Below, piece after piece: positions 1 to 6,116 of a DNA stretch of 7,483 nucleotides. The notes beneath the pieces are model-generated. The model was given only the letters and a program-made list of their open reading frames with translations, made no database searches and was not told the origin of the DNA. Source of the DNA: Methanocorpusculum sp. (GTDB lineage Archaea; Halobacteriota; Methanomicrobia; Methanomicrobiales; Methanocorpusculaceae); NCBI GenBank assembly GCA_029986975.1, contig DALTWR010000038.1, forward strand, positions 1 through 7,483, written 5' to 3'. Position 1 is the first letter of the stretch; the number at the start of each line of letters is the position of its first letter. The translations under genes were made by a program, and so were the position numbers.

Positions 1-1136
1 CGCTTAACCCGTGACACCCGGCTTATCGCGGCACGGTTTTCAGGCTCAGACATTTCACGCTCCATTCTGCTGCAGATTTCATCAAAGATGCGTTTATATG
101 CAATGCAGTGGGGGTCAACGCCGTTTTCACAGCTCGTTCCGGCTAAAGCATTATACGGACATCCGCCGCGGCAGTATGAAATATGGCGGCATGACGCACA
201 GGTGAAATCAACTGCCGACTTAAATGCAGTCATGCGGCATCCTGCAGAACTCTTCATCAGCGTTTCAAGCGACGGCTTATCCTTTACATATCCCATAACC
301 CATTCCGGCATCCCTATGAAACGGTAGCAGGGATAAATTGCACCGTCAGGACCTACTGCGAATGTTGAACCCATGCAGTCTGCGTATGTACAGACAGAAC
401 CGGCGTGGGTAAACACACAGCGGCAGAGGTCGTTGATGTTCATAATTTCAAACTGCGGATTTTCTATTGCAGTATCTAAAAGCCAGACAAGCAGTTCTCC
501 GTAGTCCTTCGGTTCAAGAGTCCATGCATTCGGGTTGTCGCCTTTCAGCGATGGAAGTGCCGGATGAAGTTTCATAACCCAGCCCTGTTCTTTGAAGAAG
601 GCAATGATGTCTTCTTTGCGCTGTACTGATGAGTTGGTAAATGTGCAGATGAATCTGACAAGAAGCCCGTGTGCTTTTGCCGTTTCATATCCTTTCATGC
701 AGCGTTCAAAGTAATTATCGCCGCGCTGATAATCTGTAAGGTCTTTAGGTCCGTCTATTGATGAACCGATTGGTATATGGTATTCTGCAAGAATTTCTGC
801 GAGTTCATCGGTCATCAGCCAGAGGTTTGTCTGCATGGCAAACTCAGGGTGCATGTGCGCCAGTTCTTTTGAGATGAGCGGCAGGGTTTCGCGGTAAAAG
901 TCCGCGCCTGCGAGAAGCGGTTCACCTCCATGGAAGGTGAAGGTGACATGTTCTTTGTCTATGGGTTTTAACCACTCAACAATGTCTCTGACTGTCTCTA
1001 TTGACATCTTCGGGGAGTTAATATCAGAACTCCAGCAATATTTGCATCTCCCGGGACATCCGAGAGTGGGGATTATCATTATGTGAAACGGGTTTTTCAT
1101 GCTGCTTACTATATATTTGCGGTAAAAGATATTCAT
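1..1136 (-). CDS. Radical SAM/SPASM protein, probable peptide-modifying enzyme (3' end outside window)
   Basis: The frame is open from an ATG at 1136 down to the left edge (378 codons, no stop seen), so the C-terminus is missing. Residues 27-34 hold the radical SAM cluster motif C27-x3-C31-x2-C34, followed by W35-S-S, and H69-G-G-E-P73 is the usual SAM-binding GGEP strand. The C-terminal part is a SPASM-type auxiliary Fe-S region: C254, C270 (in IYPC), then C313-x2-C316-x5-C322-x3-C326 and C344. This layout is that of anaerobic sulfatase-maturase-like and RiPP-modifying enzymes. From memory, the CKYCWSS signature resembles the methanogen Mhun_1560-type family of putative peptide-modifying enzymes, but I could not verify this. 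Substrate unknown; no small Cys-rich peptide gene is visible next to it. An internal ATG at 1100 (M13) is an alternative start. The enzyme would act in the cytoplasm using reduced [4Fe-4S] clusters and S-adenosylmethionine. Radical SAM assignment is very secure; the subfamily is inference. Confidence 0.9.
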   Translation of the reverse strand, partial: MNIFYRKYIVSSMKNPFHIMIIPTLGCPGRCKYCWSSDINSPKMSIETVRDIVEWLKPIDKEHVTFTFHGGEPLLAGADFYRETLPLISKELAHMHPEFAMQTNLWLMTDELAEILAEYHIPIGSSIDGPKDLTDYQRGDNYFERCMKGYETAKAHGLLVRFICTFTNSSVQRKEDIIAFFKEQGWVMKLHPALPSLKGDNPNAWTLEPKDYGELLVWLLDTAIENPQFEIMNINDLCRCVFTHAGSVCTYADCMGSTFAVGPDGAIYPCYRFIGMPEWVMGYVKDKPSLETLMKSSAGCRMTAFKSAVDFTCASCRHISYCRGGCPYNALAGTSCENGVDPHCIAYKRIFDEICSRMEREMSEPENRAAISRVSRVK

Positions 1137-1163
1137 GGTAACGTTTCGCGGCAGGTATCTCTC

Positions 1164-1178
1164 TAAATGTTTATAATT
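1164..1178. promoter_or_regulatory. Shared divergent TATA element for the radical SAM gene and the cyclophilin gene
   Basis: The 64-bp gap between the divergent start codons contains one clear A/T-rich box, TTTATAAT at 1170-1177, preceded on the plus strand by an A-rich BRE-like stretch. Its centre is about 27 bp before the ATG at 1201, the archaeal spacing for a leaderless transcript. The box is nearly symmetrical and reads ATTATAAA on the minus strand, where it would place a start about 10 nt before the ATG at 1136. No other TATA-like element lies in the gap, so one box may serve both genes. Inference from sequence and spacing only. Confidence 0.5.
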
Positions 1179-1200
1179 GAAGAGAACATACTATGTAGTT

Positions 1201-1660
1201 ATGACAGCACAGAAGGTTCTTCTGAAGACAACGTTAGGCGATATTACGCTTGAGTTAAGAGAGGACATGCCGATTACTTCCGGAAACTTTGCAGACCTTG
1301 TCGGTAAAGGATTCTACAATGGAGTTATTTTCCACCGCGTTATTGACGGGTTCATGATTCAGGGCGGAGATCCGACTGGAACCGGCTGCGGAGGTCCGGG
1401 ATATAAAATTCAGGATGAATTCATGCCTGACAACAGAAACGACAAAGGAACTATTTCGATGGCAAACGCAGGACCTAACACCGGAGGTTCCCAGTTCTTT
1501 ATCAATCTGGTAAACAACAACTATCTCGACAGAGCGCACCCCTGCATTCGGAAAAGTTGTTGAAGGATTTGATGTTGTTGAAAAGATTGGAAAGGTTAAA
1601 ACGAACTACAGCGACAAGCCGCTTGAGGATGTTGTAATTAAGGAAGCTGTTCTTCTCTAA
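1201..1660 (+). pseudogene. Cyclophilin-type peptidyl-prolyl cis-trans isomerase, disrupted by a one-base frameshift
   Basis: A cyclophilin catalyses cis-trans isomerisation of Xaa-Pro bonds in the cytosol. From the ATG at 1201 the protein shows the core active-site string F44-H-R46-V-I-D-G-F51-M-I-Q54-G-G-D57, then M87[15 protein letters not shown]102, all diagnostic of the family. After H113-P114 the frame ends early at 1563. Removing one C from the CCCC run at 1539-1542 restores ...[20 protein letters not shown]... through to TAA at 1658-1660, giving about 152 residues, the usual length of small archaeal cyclophilins. So the gene carries a +1 frameshift, or the base is a sequencing error; the intact downstream reading favours an error or a very recent mutation. 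I reject an upstream TTG start at 1177 because it falls inside the TATA box; ATG 1201 fits a leaderless mRNA. It is transcribed divergently from the radical SAM gene. Confidence 0.88.
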
Positions 1661-1668
1661 TCTTTTTT
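1661..1668 (+). terminator. T-tract terminator after the cyclophilin gene
   Basis: TCTTTTTT follows directly after the TAA at 1658-1660. Archaeal RNA polymerase commonly stops at T-runs without a hairpin. With the opposing terminator of pncB at 1679-1712 it separates the two convergent transcripts within about 50 bp. Confidence 0.45.
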
Positions 1669-1678
1669 GCAGAGTAGT

Positions 1679-1712
1679 TAAAAAAATAATCAGGAATCAT
1701 AAATTCCTGATT
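1679..1712 (-). terminator. Hairpin plus U-tract terminator overlapping the pncB stop codon
   Basis: On the minus strand a perfect 10-bp inverted repeat (arms 1688-1697 and 1703-1712, 5-nt loop 1698-1702) is followed almost at once by a run of seven U residues (A-run at 1680-1686 on the plus strand). The arms include the last codons of pncB, and the stop codon 1697-1699 begins in the stem and runs into the loop. This has the form of a bacterial-type intrinsic terminator and would end the marker 14-pncA-pncB transcript. Confidence 0.65.
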
Positions 1713-3154
1713 TCATCAGCCATAGTGTGAATCAGTTCCTTTTTGATGTTCCAGAGTTTTTCTGATAAATCTACGTAGTACCGGTGAGGATTGTCAAACC
1801 GTTTTACTTCGTCCCAGATTCCTTCAAGTTCTTTTGCACAGTATGCTTTGACCTCGGAAATCTCCGGGACATCATAGACAAGGTTTCCGTCTTTGAAAAT
1901 CGGAATCAAAAGTTCGCGTGCGGTAAAGTTTTCCAGCGTACTCGTCTTCCAGGTGTTCATCGGGTCGAAGATGGTTAATGGTTTACTCTCATCAATGACC
2001 TCATCATAAACGCATAACAAATCCGCAACCGCTTTTTTGCTTGTGTTGTCAATTAAGCGGTACACTTTTTTGAAGTGCGGGTTGGTAACTTTTACCGCAT
2101 CCTCGCTGATTTTGATTTTCGGAATCAGTTCGCCGTTTTCCTCAACGGCTGCAAGCTTATACACACAGCCGAAGACAGGGTTTGATGCAGAGGTAATCAT
2201 CCGCTCACCCACACCGAAAACATCGATAGGTGCGCCTTCAGCCATCAGGGTGGTGATAGCAAACTCATCAAGAGAGTTGGAGACATAGATTTTACAGCCG
2301 GGAAGACCTGCATCATCAAGCATCTTTCGTGCACGCTTTGAAAGATATGCAATGTCTCCTGAATCAAGTCTGATGCCGAAATGTGTAATTCCTTTGGGAA
2401 GCAGGACATCTTTGATAGCACGGATTGCATTCGGGACACCGCTTTTTATGACATTGTAGGTATCGACTAAGAGTACTGCATTTGTCGGATAGATTTCACA
2501 GTAGGTTTTGAAAGCTTCGTACTCTGAGTCGAACATCTGAACCCACGAATGAGCCATAGTGCCTCCGGCGGGAACTGTGTACTGCTCATCTGTCAGAGTA
2601 CAGGCTGTTCCGGCGCATCCTCCAATATATGCTGCACGCGCACCAAGAACTGCGGCATCTCCTCCCTGCGCACGCCGTGAACCGAACTCAAGAACAGCAC
2701 GGCCGAGCGCCGCACGGCAGACTCTGCTCGCCTTTGTTGCTATCAGGGACTGATGATTTAAGGTGAGGAGAATAAACGTCTCTAAAATCTGCGCCTGAAG
2801 GGCGGGGGCTTTAACGATTAAAATCGGTTCGTTTGGAAACACCGGCGTTCCTTCTGGTACTGCATAGATGTCTCCGGTGAATTTGAACTCGCGGAGATAC
2901 TCAAGGAATTTTTCATCAAAGATCTTCTTCGAGCGGAAATAAGCGATGTCGTCATCATCGAAATGCAGCTCCTTGACATAACGTATAACCTGTTCAAGAC
3001 CTGCGGCGATTGCAAATCCTGCGCCGTCAGGAACTGACCTGAAGAACACATCGAACACAGTAATCCTGTCTTTGAATCCCGAGAGGAAATAGCCGTTTCC
3101 CATCGTGAACTCATAGAAGTCACAAATCATCGCGAGGTTTCGTTTATTGTTCAT
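1697..3154 (-). CDS. pncB: Nicotinate phosphoribosyltransferase
   Basis: The enzyme converts nicotinate and PRPP (with ATP) to nicotinate mononucleotide, the entry of the Preiss-Handler NAD salvage route. The 485-residue length is normal for the family. Motifs seen: N-terminal D12-F-Y-E-F-T-M-G (substrate pocket), F157-GSRRAQGGDAAVLGARAAYIGG, G198-T-M-A-H202-S-W with the conserved histidine that is phosphorylated in this family, L263-D-S-G-D for the phosphoribosyl site, S292-N-S-L-D-E, and D311-V-F-G-V-G-E-R. The reading frame is intact with no missing key residue. The ATG at 3154 overlaps the TGA of the upstream nicotinamidase-like gene (ATGA), so translation is probably coupled; a weak SD-like GAGATGA lies just before it. 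PncA upstream would supply its nicotinate. It is the last gene of the minus-strand run and ends in a hairpin/U-tract terminator. Confidence 0.95.
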   Translation of the reverse strand: MNNKRNLAMICDFYEFTMGNGYFLSGFKDRITVFDVFFRSVPDGAGFAIAAGLEQVIRYVKELHFDDDDIAYFRSKKIFDEKFLEYLREFKFTGDIYAVPEGTPVFPNEPILIVKAPALQAQILETFILLTLNHQSLIATKASRVCRAALGRAVLEFGSRRAQGGDAAVLGARAAYIGGCAGTACTLTDEQYTVPAGGTMAHSWVQMFDSEYEAFKTYCEIYPTNAVLLVDTYNVIKSGVPNAIRAIKDVLLPKGITHFGIRLDSGDIAYLSKRARKMLDDAGLPGCKIYVSNSLDEFAITTLMAEGAPIDVFGVGERMITSASNPVFGCVYKLAAVEENGELIPKIKISEDAVKVTNPHFKKVYRLIDNTSKKAVADLLCVYDEVIDESKPLTIFDPMNTWKTSTLENFTARELLIPIFKDGNLVYDVPEISEVKAYCAKELEGIWDEVKRFDNPHRYYVDLSEKLWNIKKELIHTMADEIRNL

Positions 3155-3687
3155 AAGTCATCTCTGTTGACAATAGTTATCTGCAGATTGTCCATAACGT
3201 CAAGCGCTTTTTTGTTCAGACTTTCATCAAAAGTAGATGTGCACTTTGCATCAACAATAATTTCTGTTTCCTGCAGCGCTGCTTTTGCAAGGACTGCATT
3301 CGAGATGACACAGATACTTGAAACCAGTCCGACAAACTCAACTGATTCGTAGGATTTTCCTTTCAGATAGTCATATAATTCAGGACAGGTGAATGCAGTT
3401 TTTTCAAAGACTTTGTCGGTTGAAAGACACATCTCCGCAATTTTTCCGTAGAGCTTGTGTCCTTCTGTTCCTTTGATGCAGTGAAGGATGGGAAGTTTTC
3501 TTCCTTCCTGTGTGTTTAAGTAATCTGCATCATGCGTGTCGAGCGTAAAAACAATTTCATCTCCGGATTTGCGGTATGCGGCAATTTTTTCTGCGATTGG
3601 GTTTTCCAGCTCAAGGGCTTTGGGAAATCCCAGGCTTCCGCAGACGAAATCATACTGAAAATCAGTTACTACTAAGAGCCGTGTCAT
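3151..3687 (-). CDS. pncA: Nicotinamidase-like isochorismatase-family hydrolase
   Basis: Probably hydrolyses nicotinamide to nicotinate and ammonia. The 178-residue protein has the cysteine-hydrolase triad layout: D9 (TDFQYDF), K96 (FEKTAF) and C126 (SSICVISNAV). The metal-site pattern of nicotinamidases is also visible: D50-T-H52, and H69-C70 in PILHCIKGTEG, which parallels the family's WPxHCvxgT motif. Isochorismatases proper lack that metal triad, which is why I prefer nicotinamidase. The immediate 4-bp overlap with pncB is strong context for nicotinamide salvage. The start at 3687 leaves an 18-bp A/T-rich gap to the preceding 81-aa gene and no clear Shine-Dalgarno sequence. Substrate assignment is by motif and context; another amide hydrolase cannot be excluded. 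Confidence 0.88.
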   Translation of the reverse strand: MTRLLVVTDFQYDFVCGSLGFPKALELENPIAEKIAAYRKSGDEIVFTLDTHDADYLNTQEGRKLPILHCIKGTEGHKLYGKIAEMCLSTDKVFEKTAFTCPELYDYLKGKSYESVEFVGLVSSICVISNAVLAKAALQETEIIVDAKCTSTFDESLNKKALDVMDNLQITIVNRDDL

Positions 3688-3705
3688 GATGAAAAATAAA
3701 TAAAA

Positions 3706-3951
3706 TTATTCCTCTCCGAGGAATTTTCTCATCTCGTGGTAAATGAATTCGCGTACCTTTTCTACTTCTTCGCGGTCTCCGCGGAAGGCAAGCAGCTCAC
3801 GCTCATCATGGTCCATGTTTGCAAATGTCAGGGGGCGGGTAACTCCTACGAGTTTTACATTGAACTTTACTGCTGCATCGCGAATAGCCGCGCGCGGAGT
3901 TCCCGGCGGCAGAATTAAATCTACTTCTTCTGGTTCTGGAATCTCTGTCAT
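3706..3951 (-). CDS. Conserved-looking 81-aa protein of unknown function, partner of marker 14
   Basis: I do not recognise this family with certainty. The 81-residue protein is acidic at both ends (MTEIPEPEEVD..., ...FLGEE) and has no cysteine, signal peptide or membrane segment. By eye the pattern is beta (DLILPP), helix (TPRAAIRDAAVKFNV), beta (KLVGVTRPLTF), beta (RELLAFRG) and a charged amphipathic helix (DREEVEKVREFIYHEMRKFL), that is beta-alpha-beta-beta-alpha, suggesting a small ferredoxin-like or ACT-like alpha/beta fold; this is inference. Its ATG at 3951 lies one base after the TAA of the marker 14 gene (3953-3955), so the two are almost certainly co-translated and may work together. 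A weak AGGA sits 7 nt before the start. pncA follows after 18 bp. Its real-gene status rests on tight packing, intact frame and sensible protein composition. Confidence 0.75.
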   Translation of the reverse strand: MTEIPEPEEVDLILPPGTPRAAIRDAAVKFNVKLVGVTRPLTFANMDHDERELLAFRGDREEVEKVREFIYHEMRKFLGEE

Positions 3952-3952
3952 G

Positions 3953-5440
3953 TTACTTTCCTATCTTCTGGCGTTTTGCCATAATACATTTTCCGCCGCG
4001 CACACCGCCAATCGGGCACTTGGGGTGTCCGATACTGTTCATGCAGCGACCCATAAGAGCAGAACCGCGTGCTAATCCGTCGTCGACAAAGACGAGGTGG
4101 TTTACGGGTTCGTCATAGATTTTGCGCTCAGCAACGCCTTCTAAGATATACTGCGGTTTGTTTCCGGAAATGATTGCACGTCCGGTAAATCCAATGGAGC
4201 TGTTTGGCGGAAGCAGGTTCTTTTCAACACAGATGTCAATGATTTTAAGCGCCATTGCGGCACAGACGCGGTCAATTACTTCGCGGATGACCTTCTTGTT
4301 TTCTTTCTGTGCAAGTTCTGCGCCAATCTCTTCGAGTACGTGAATCTTATCGCCGTCACGTCCTGCATCAACACCGATTAAGACAATGCCGGATGCTTTT
4401 GCGACATCTGCACAGACCGGAACTTTTCCGAAGCGGGTTCTTTCAGGAGGGACTTCACAGATGTCGATAACCTCCATACATCTGTCAATGTACGGCTGTG
4501 CCTTCTTTAAGGAGCTGGAAGAGGCAGGTGCGCAGTGTTCTCCGAATAAATCAAGCGCGGTACCTTTCTTTTTATCGACAAGTCCTGTTCCTCTGATGAT
4601 TGCATCAGGGATTGCTCCTGCAAGTCCGCAGAAGTTTCCGATGGTTTTTGCAAACGGAGATTCTGCATCCGGAGATACGTCTGAGGTGATACGTCCGTCA
4701 AGGGTTGTTCCAAAGTCCATGGAGATGCACGGGTTTCTGAAATCAACGCCGGTCCACTTAGCACCTTCTTTGATGCCTGCCATGGCAAGTTCTCCTTCCA
4801 TCTCGTTTGCAACCATCTCAACGCCGGTGGTGCCCGAGGGCGGTGTAACACCTGCAACAGCACCGGTAAAGACTAAGCGGTCTGCGAAACTGTGCGGACG
4901 AAGTCTCGGCGGAAGGCTGTTGATACCCATGGGGGGTGTCATTTTCTTCGGCGGAACGCCTGCTAAAAGACAGCCGTCTGCAAGGGCTTTGATGAACTCG
5001 CCGACCTGATCGGGAGAGTCCATTGCTGCAACAACACCGGTACTTCTGACAACGAAGTCAAGGTCGTCTTTGATGCTCAGATTTGCATCCTTGTGGCACT
5101 TTATGAGCGTGTCGCGGACAAGTTCTGTTACTGATTCGCGGGTAAGTTCAGTTCCGTCAAGGGTTGTTCCAAAGACTACCTCGCCTGATTTGGGCGGGCG
5201 TACATCACGGCTCATGGAAACGGTTTTTCCGAGGACGTATGAGTGTCCGTCTTCCAGATTAGTTCCTGTGAGAATGCACTTTGTTGTGGTGTTTCCCATT
5301 TCAACGGATGCAACGATGAAATACGGTTTTGATTTGTATTCCGGCTGACTGATGCCTACACCATATCCGGCAGCCATTGGAGGAGCAACACTTTCTACAA
5401 TCCATGGCTGCAGTTTCTTCTTGAAAAATCCTGCCGACAT
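3953..5440 (-). CDS. Methanogenesis marker protein 14 (ASKHA-like ATPase fold)
   Basis: This 495-residue protein matches what I know of methanogenesis marker 14, a family found essentially only in methanogens and without an established biochemical role. Visible motifs suggest an actin/sugar-kinase/Hsp70 (ASKHA) ATPase: V46-E-M-G-N-T-T-T-K (phosphate-1-like), M241-D-F-G-T-T-L-D-G (phosphate-2-like) and G417-F-T-G-R-A-I-I-S-G (adenosine-like). RACo-type activators of corrinoid proteins have the same fold, so a role in ATP-driven activation of a methanogenesis enzyme is a reasonable inference, not a result. Other features are a glycine/proline-rich stretch G161-PPKKMTPPMGINSLPPRL and a C-terminal Cys/Gly-rich tail (C466, C475, C485). 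The motif FGTTLDG occurs twice (residues 90-96 and 243-249), encoded by an identical 22-bp sequence. It is the first gene of the run leading to the 81-aa protein, pncA and pncB, with a probable leaderless promoter. Confidence 0.88.
   Translation of the reverse strand: MSAGFFKKKLQPWIVESVAPPMAAGYGVGISQPEYKSKPYFIVASVEMGNTTTKCILTGTNLEDGHSYVLGKTVSMSRDVRPPKSGEVVFGTTLDGTELTRESVTELVRDTLIKCHKDANLSIKDDLDFVVRSTGVVAAMDSPDQVGEFIKALADGCLLAGVPPKKMTPPMGINSLPPRLRPHSFADRLVFTGAVAGVTPPSGTTGVEMVANEMEGELAMAGIKEGAKWTGVDFRNPCISMDFGTTLDGRITSDVSPDAESPFAKTIGNFCGLAGAIPDAIIRGTGLVDKKKGTALDLFGEHCAPASSSSLKKAQPYIDRCMEVIDICEVPPERTRFGKVPVCADVAKASGIVLIGVDAGRDGDKIHVLEEIGAELAQKENKKVIREVIDRVCAAMALKIIDICVEKNLLPPNSSIGFTGRAIISGNKPQYILEGVAERKIYDEPVNHLVFVDDGLARGSALMGRCMNSIGHPKCPIGGVRGGKCIMAKRQKIGK
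4694..5174 (-). repeat. Pair of identical 22-bp direct repeats inside the marker 14 gene
   Basis: Positions 4694-4715 and 5153-5174 are identical over 22 bp and both encode FGTTLDG (residues 243-249 and 90-96). The span given covers both copies; the sequence between them is ordinary coding DNA. ASKHA proteins are built from two related subdomains, so the motif pair may be structural, but exact identity at synonymous positions is more than that requires. Confidence 0.8.
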
Positions 5441-5464
5441 AATTATAGAATTCTTGGTGTGAGC

Positions 5465-5480
5465 GGGTAAATAAGTTTCG
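5465..5480 (-). promoter_or_regulatory. Probable TATA/BRE promoter of the marker 14 operon
   Basis: On the minus strand the sequence CGAAACTTATTTA (plus-strand 5468-5480) resembles an archaeal BRE followed by a TATA box. The box TTATTTA (5468-5474) is centred about 31 bp before the ATG at 5440, predicting a start only a few bases before the codon and so a leaderless or nearly leaderless mRNA. No Shine-Dalgarno sequence precedes the ATG, which agrees. Confidence 0.4.
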
Positions 5481-5500
5481 TTTAAAAAGAGGGATGTGGG

Positions 5501-5854
5501 TTATTTAATTTCGGAGAAGACCAGTTCATAAATCCAGTCTTCGAGCATTTTACAGGACGGAACATCACACTCTTCTGTACATGCGACGCAGGGAACAATC
5601 GCGTCTCCTGCCATCAGAAGCTGTGCGTTGAACTTCTTTTTCTCTTCGATGCCGCGAATCAGAAATGTTCCTTTTACTTTTTCACGGGTGACGCGTCCGG
5701 CTGCTTCTAACTCTGTAACTACTCTGGAACAGGTTCTGCTGTCAGTTTCAAGTTCTTTCCAGAGTTCACTTTGAAGAATGCCGTCGGGTTTTCCACAGAT
5801 ATATGCGTGAACTGCATCGCGGCGTTCATCTAAATCTTCGGGTAAGGGAGACAT
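5501..5854 (-). CDS. Winged-helix Fe-S protein of the TFE-beta / RPC34(RPC39) type
   Basis: The 117-residue protein has an N-terminal winged helix (about residues 8-68; ILQSELWKELETDSRTCSRVVTELEAAGRVTREKVKGTFLIRG) and a C-terminal cysteine cluster C89-x2-C92-x3-C96-x4-C101 followed by K-M-L-E-D-W. The string VPC..C...C....C..(Y/L)..W resembles the C-terminal Fe-S domain of RNA polymerase III subunit RPC39/RPC34 and archaeal TFE-beta, where four cysteines bind a [4Fe-4S] cluster. If so, it helps TFE-alpha open promoters and clamp RNA polymerase. C20 and C42 lie outside the cluster. It is short compared with eukaryotic RPC39, as expected for the archaeal single-winged-helix form. The start at 5854 is four bases after the Lsm stop, indicating an operon; no SD is seen. 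An alternative is an unrelated winged-helix Fe-S regulator; the motif order makes TFE-beta more likely. Confidence 0.75.
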   Translation of the reverse strand: MSPLPEDLDERRDAVHAYICGKPDGILQSELWKELETDSRTCSRVVTELEAAGRVTREKVKGTFLIRGIEEKKKFNAQLLMAGDAIVPCVACTEECDVPSCKMLEDWIYELVFSEIK

Positions 5855-5858
5855 GGTG

Positions 5859-6092
5859 TTAGTTTAATGGGGAGATGCTTAAGATATTGTTTCCGCGGAT
5901 TACGACATTTCCGAGTTCTCTTCTGCCTTTTGCGGAGATTTCAACTGCATTTACCATATGGAGGTTCAGATATTCATCCATTGCAACAAGAAGACCTTCA
6001 AATCTGCAGCCTTCATCCTTTATCTCAACAGAGATGTTCTGGTCAACGAGTGAGTTGACTTTTTTAATCGGAAGTACGATGCCGGATACCAT
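5859..6092 (-). CDS. Sm-like archaeal protein (SmAP/Lsm)
   Basis: A 77-residue Sm-fold protein that assembles into a ring and binds U-rich RNA in the cytoplasm. The Sm1 motif covers about residues 18-50, with the RNA-contacting loop M38-D-E-Y-L-N43-L, and the Sm2 motif is G61-N-V-V-I-R66-G67-N-N-I-L-S-I. Both motifs are complete and the length is standard, so the whole protein is essentially one Sm domain with a short N-terminal helix (VLPIKKVNSLVDQ). Archaeal Lsm proteins are linked to tRNA and small-RNA metabolism. Here it is followed at four bases by the TFE-beta-like gene and lies about 100 bp downstream of tRNA-Leu on the same strand. There is no SD before the ATG, suggesting a leaderless mRNA. 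Confidence 0.95.
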   Translation of the reverse strand: MVSGIVLPIKKVNSLVDQNISVEIKDEGCRFEGLLVAMDEYLNLHMVNAVEISAKGRRELGNVVIRGNNILSISPLN

Positions 6093-6116
6093 AATATATT
6101 ACTTATTGTCTTCTGA

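Noticed and set aside
11..327. Two short plus-strand frames near the left edge
   Set aside because: Both are antisense to the radical SAM gene, whose SPASM cysteines are encoded in exactly this stretch.
1177..1200. TTG start giving eight extra residues on the cyclophilin
   Set aside because: The TTG overlaps the TATA box and there is no ribosome site; the ATG at 1201 fits promoter spacing and family length.
3688..3705. A/T-rich TTTATTTATTTT as a separate promoter for pncA
   Set aside because: It sits right before the ATG, so a start 26 bp downstream would fall inside the gene; read-through from marker 14 is simpler.
4386..5009. A 207-codon plus-strand open frame inside the marker 14 gene
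   Set aside because: It lies wholly antisense to a convincing gene, has no recognisable domain, and arises from the minus-strand codon pattern.
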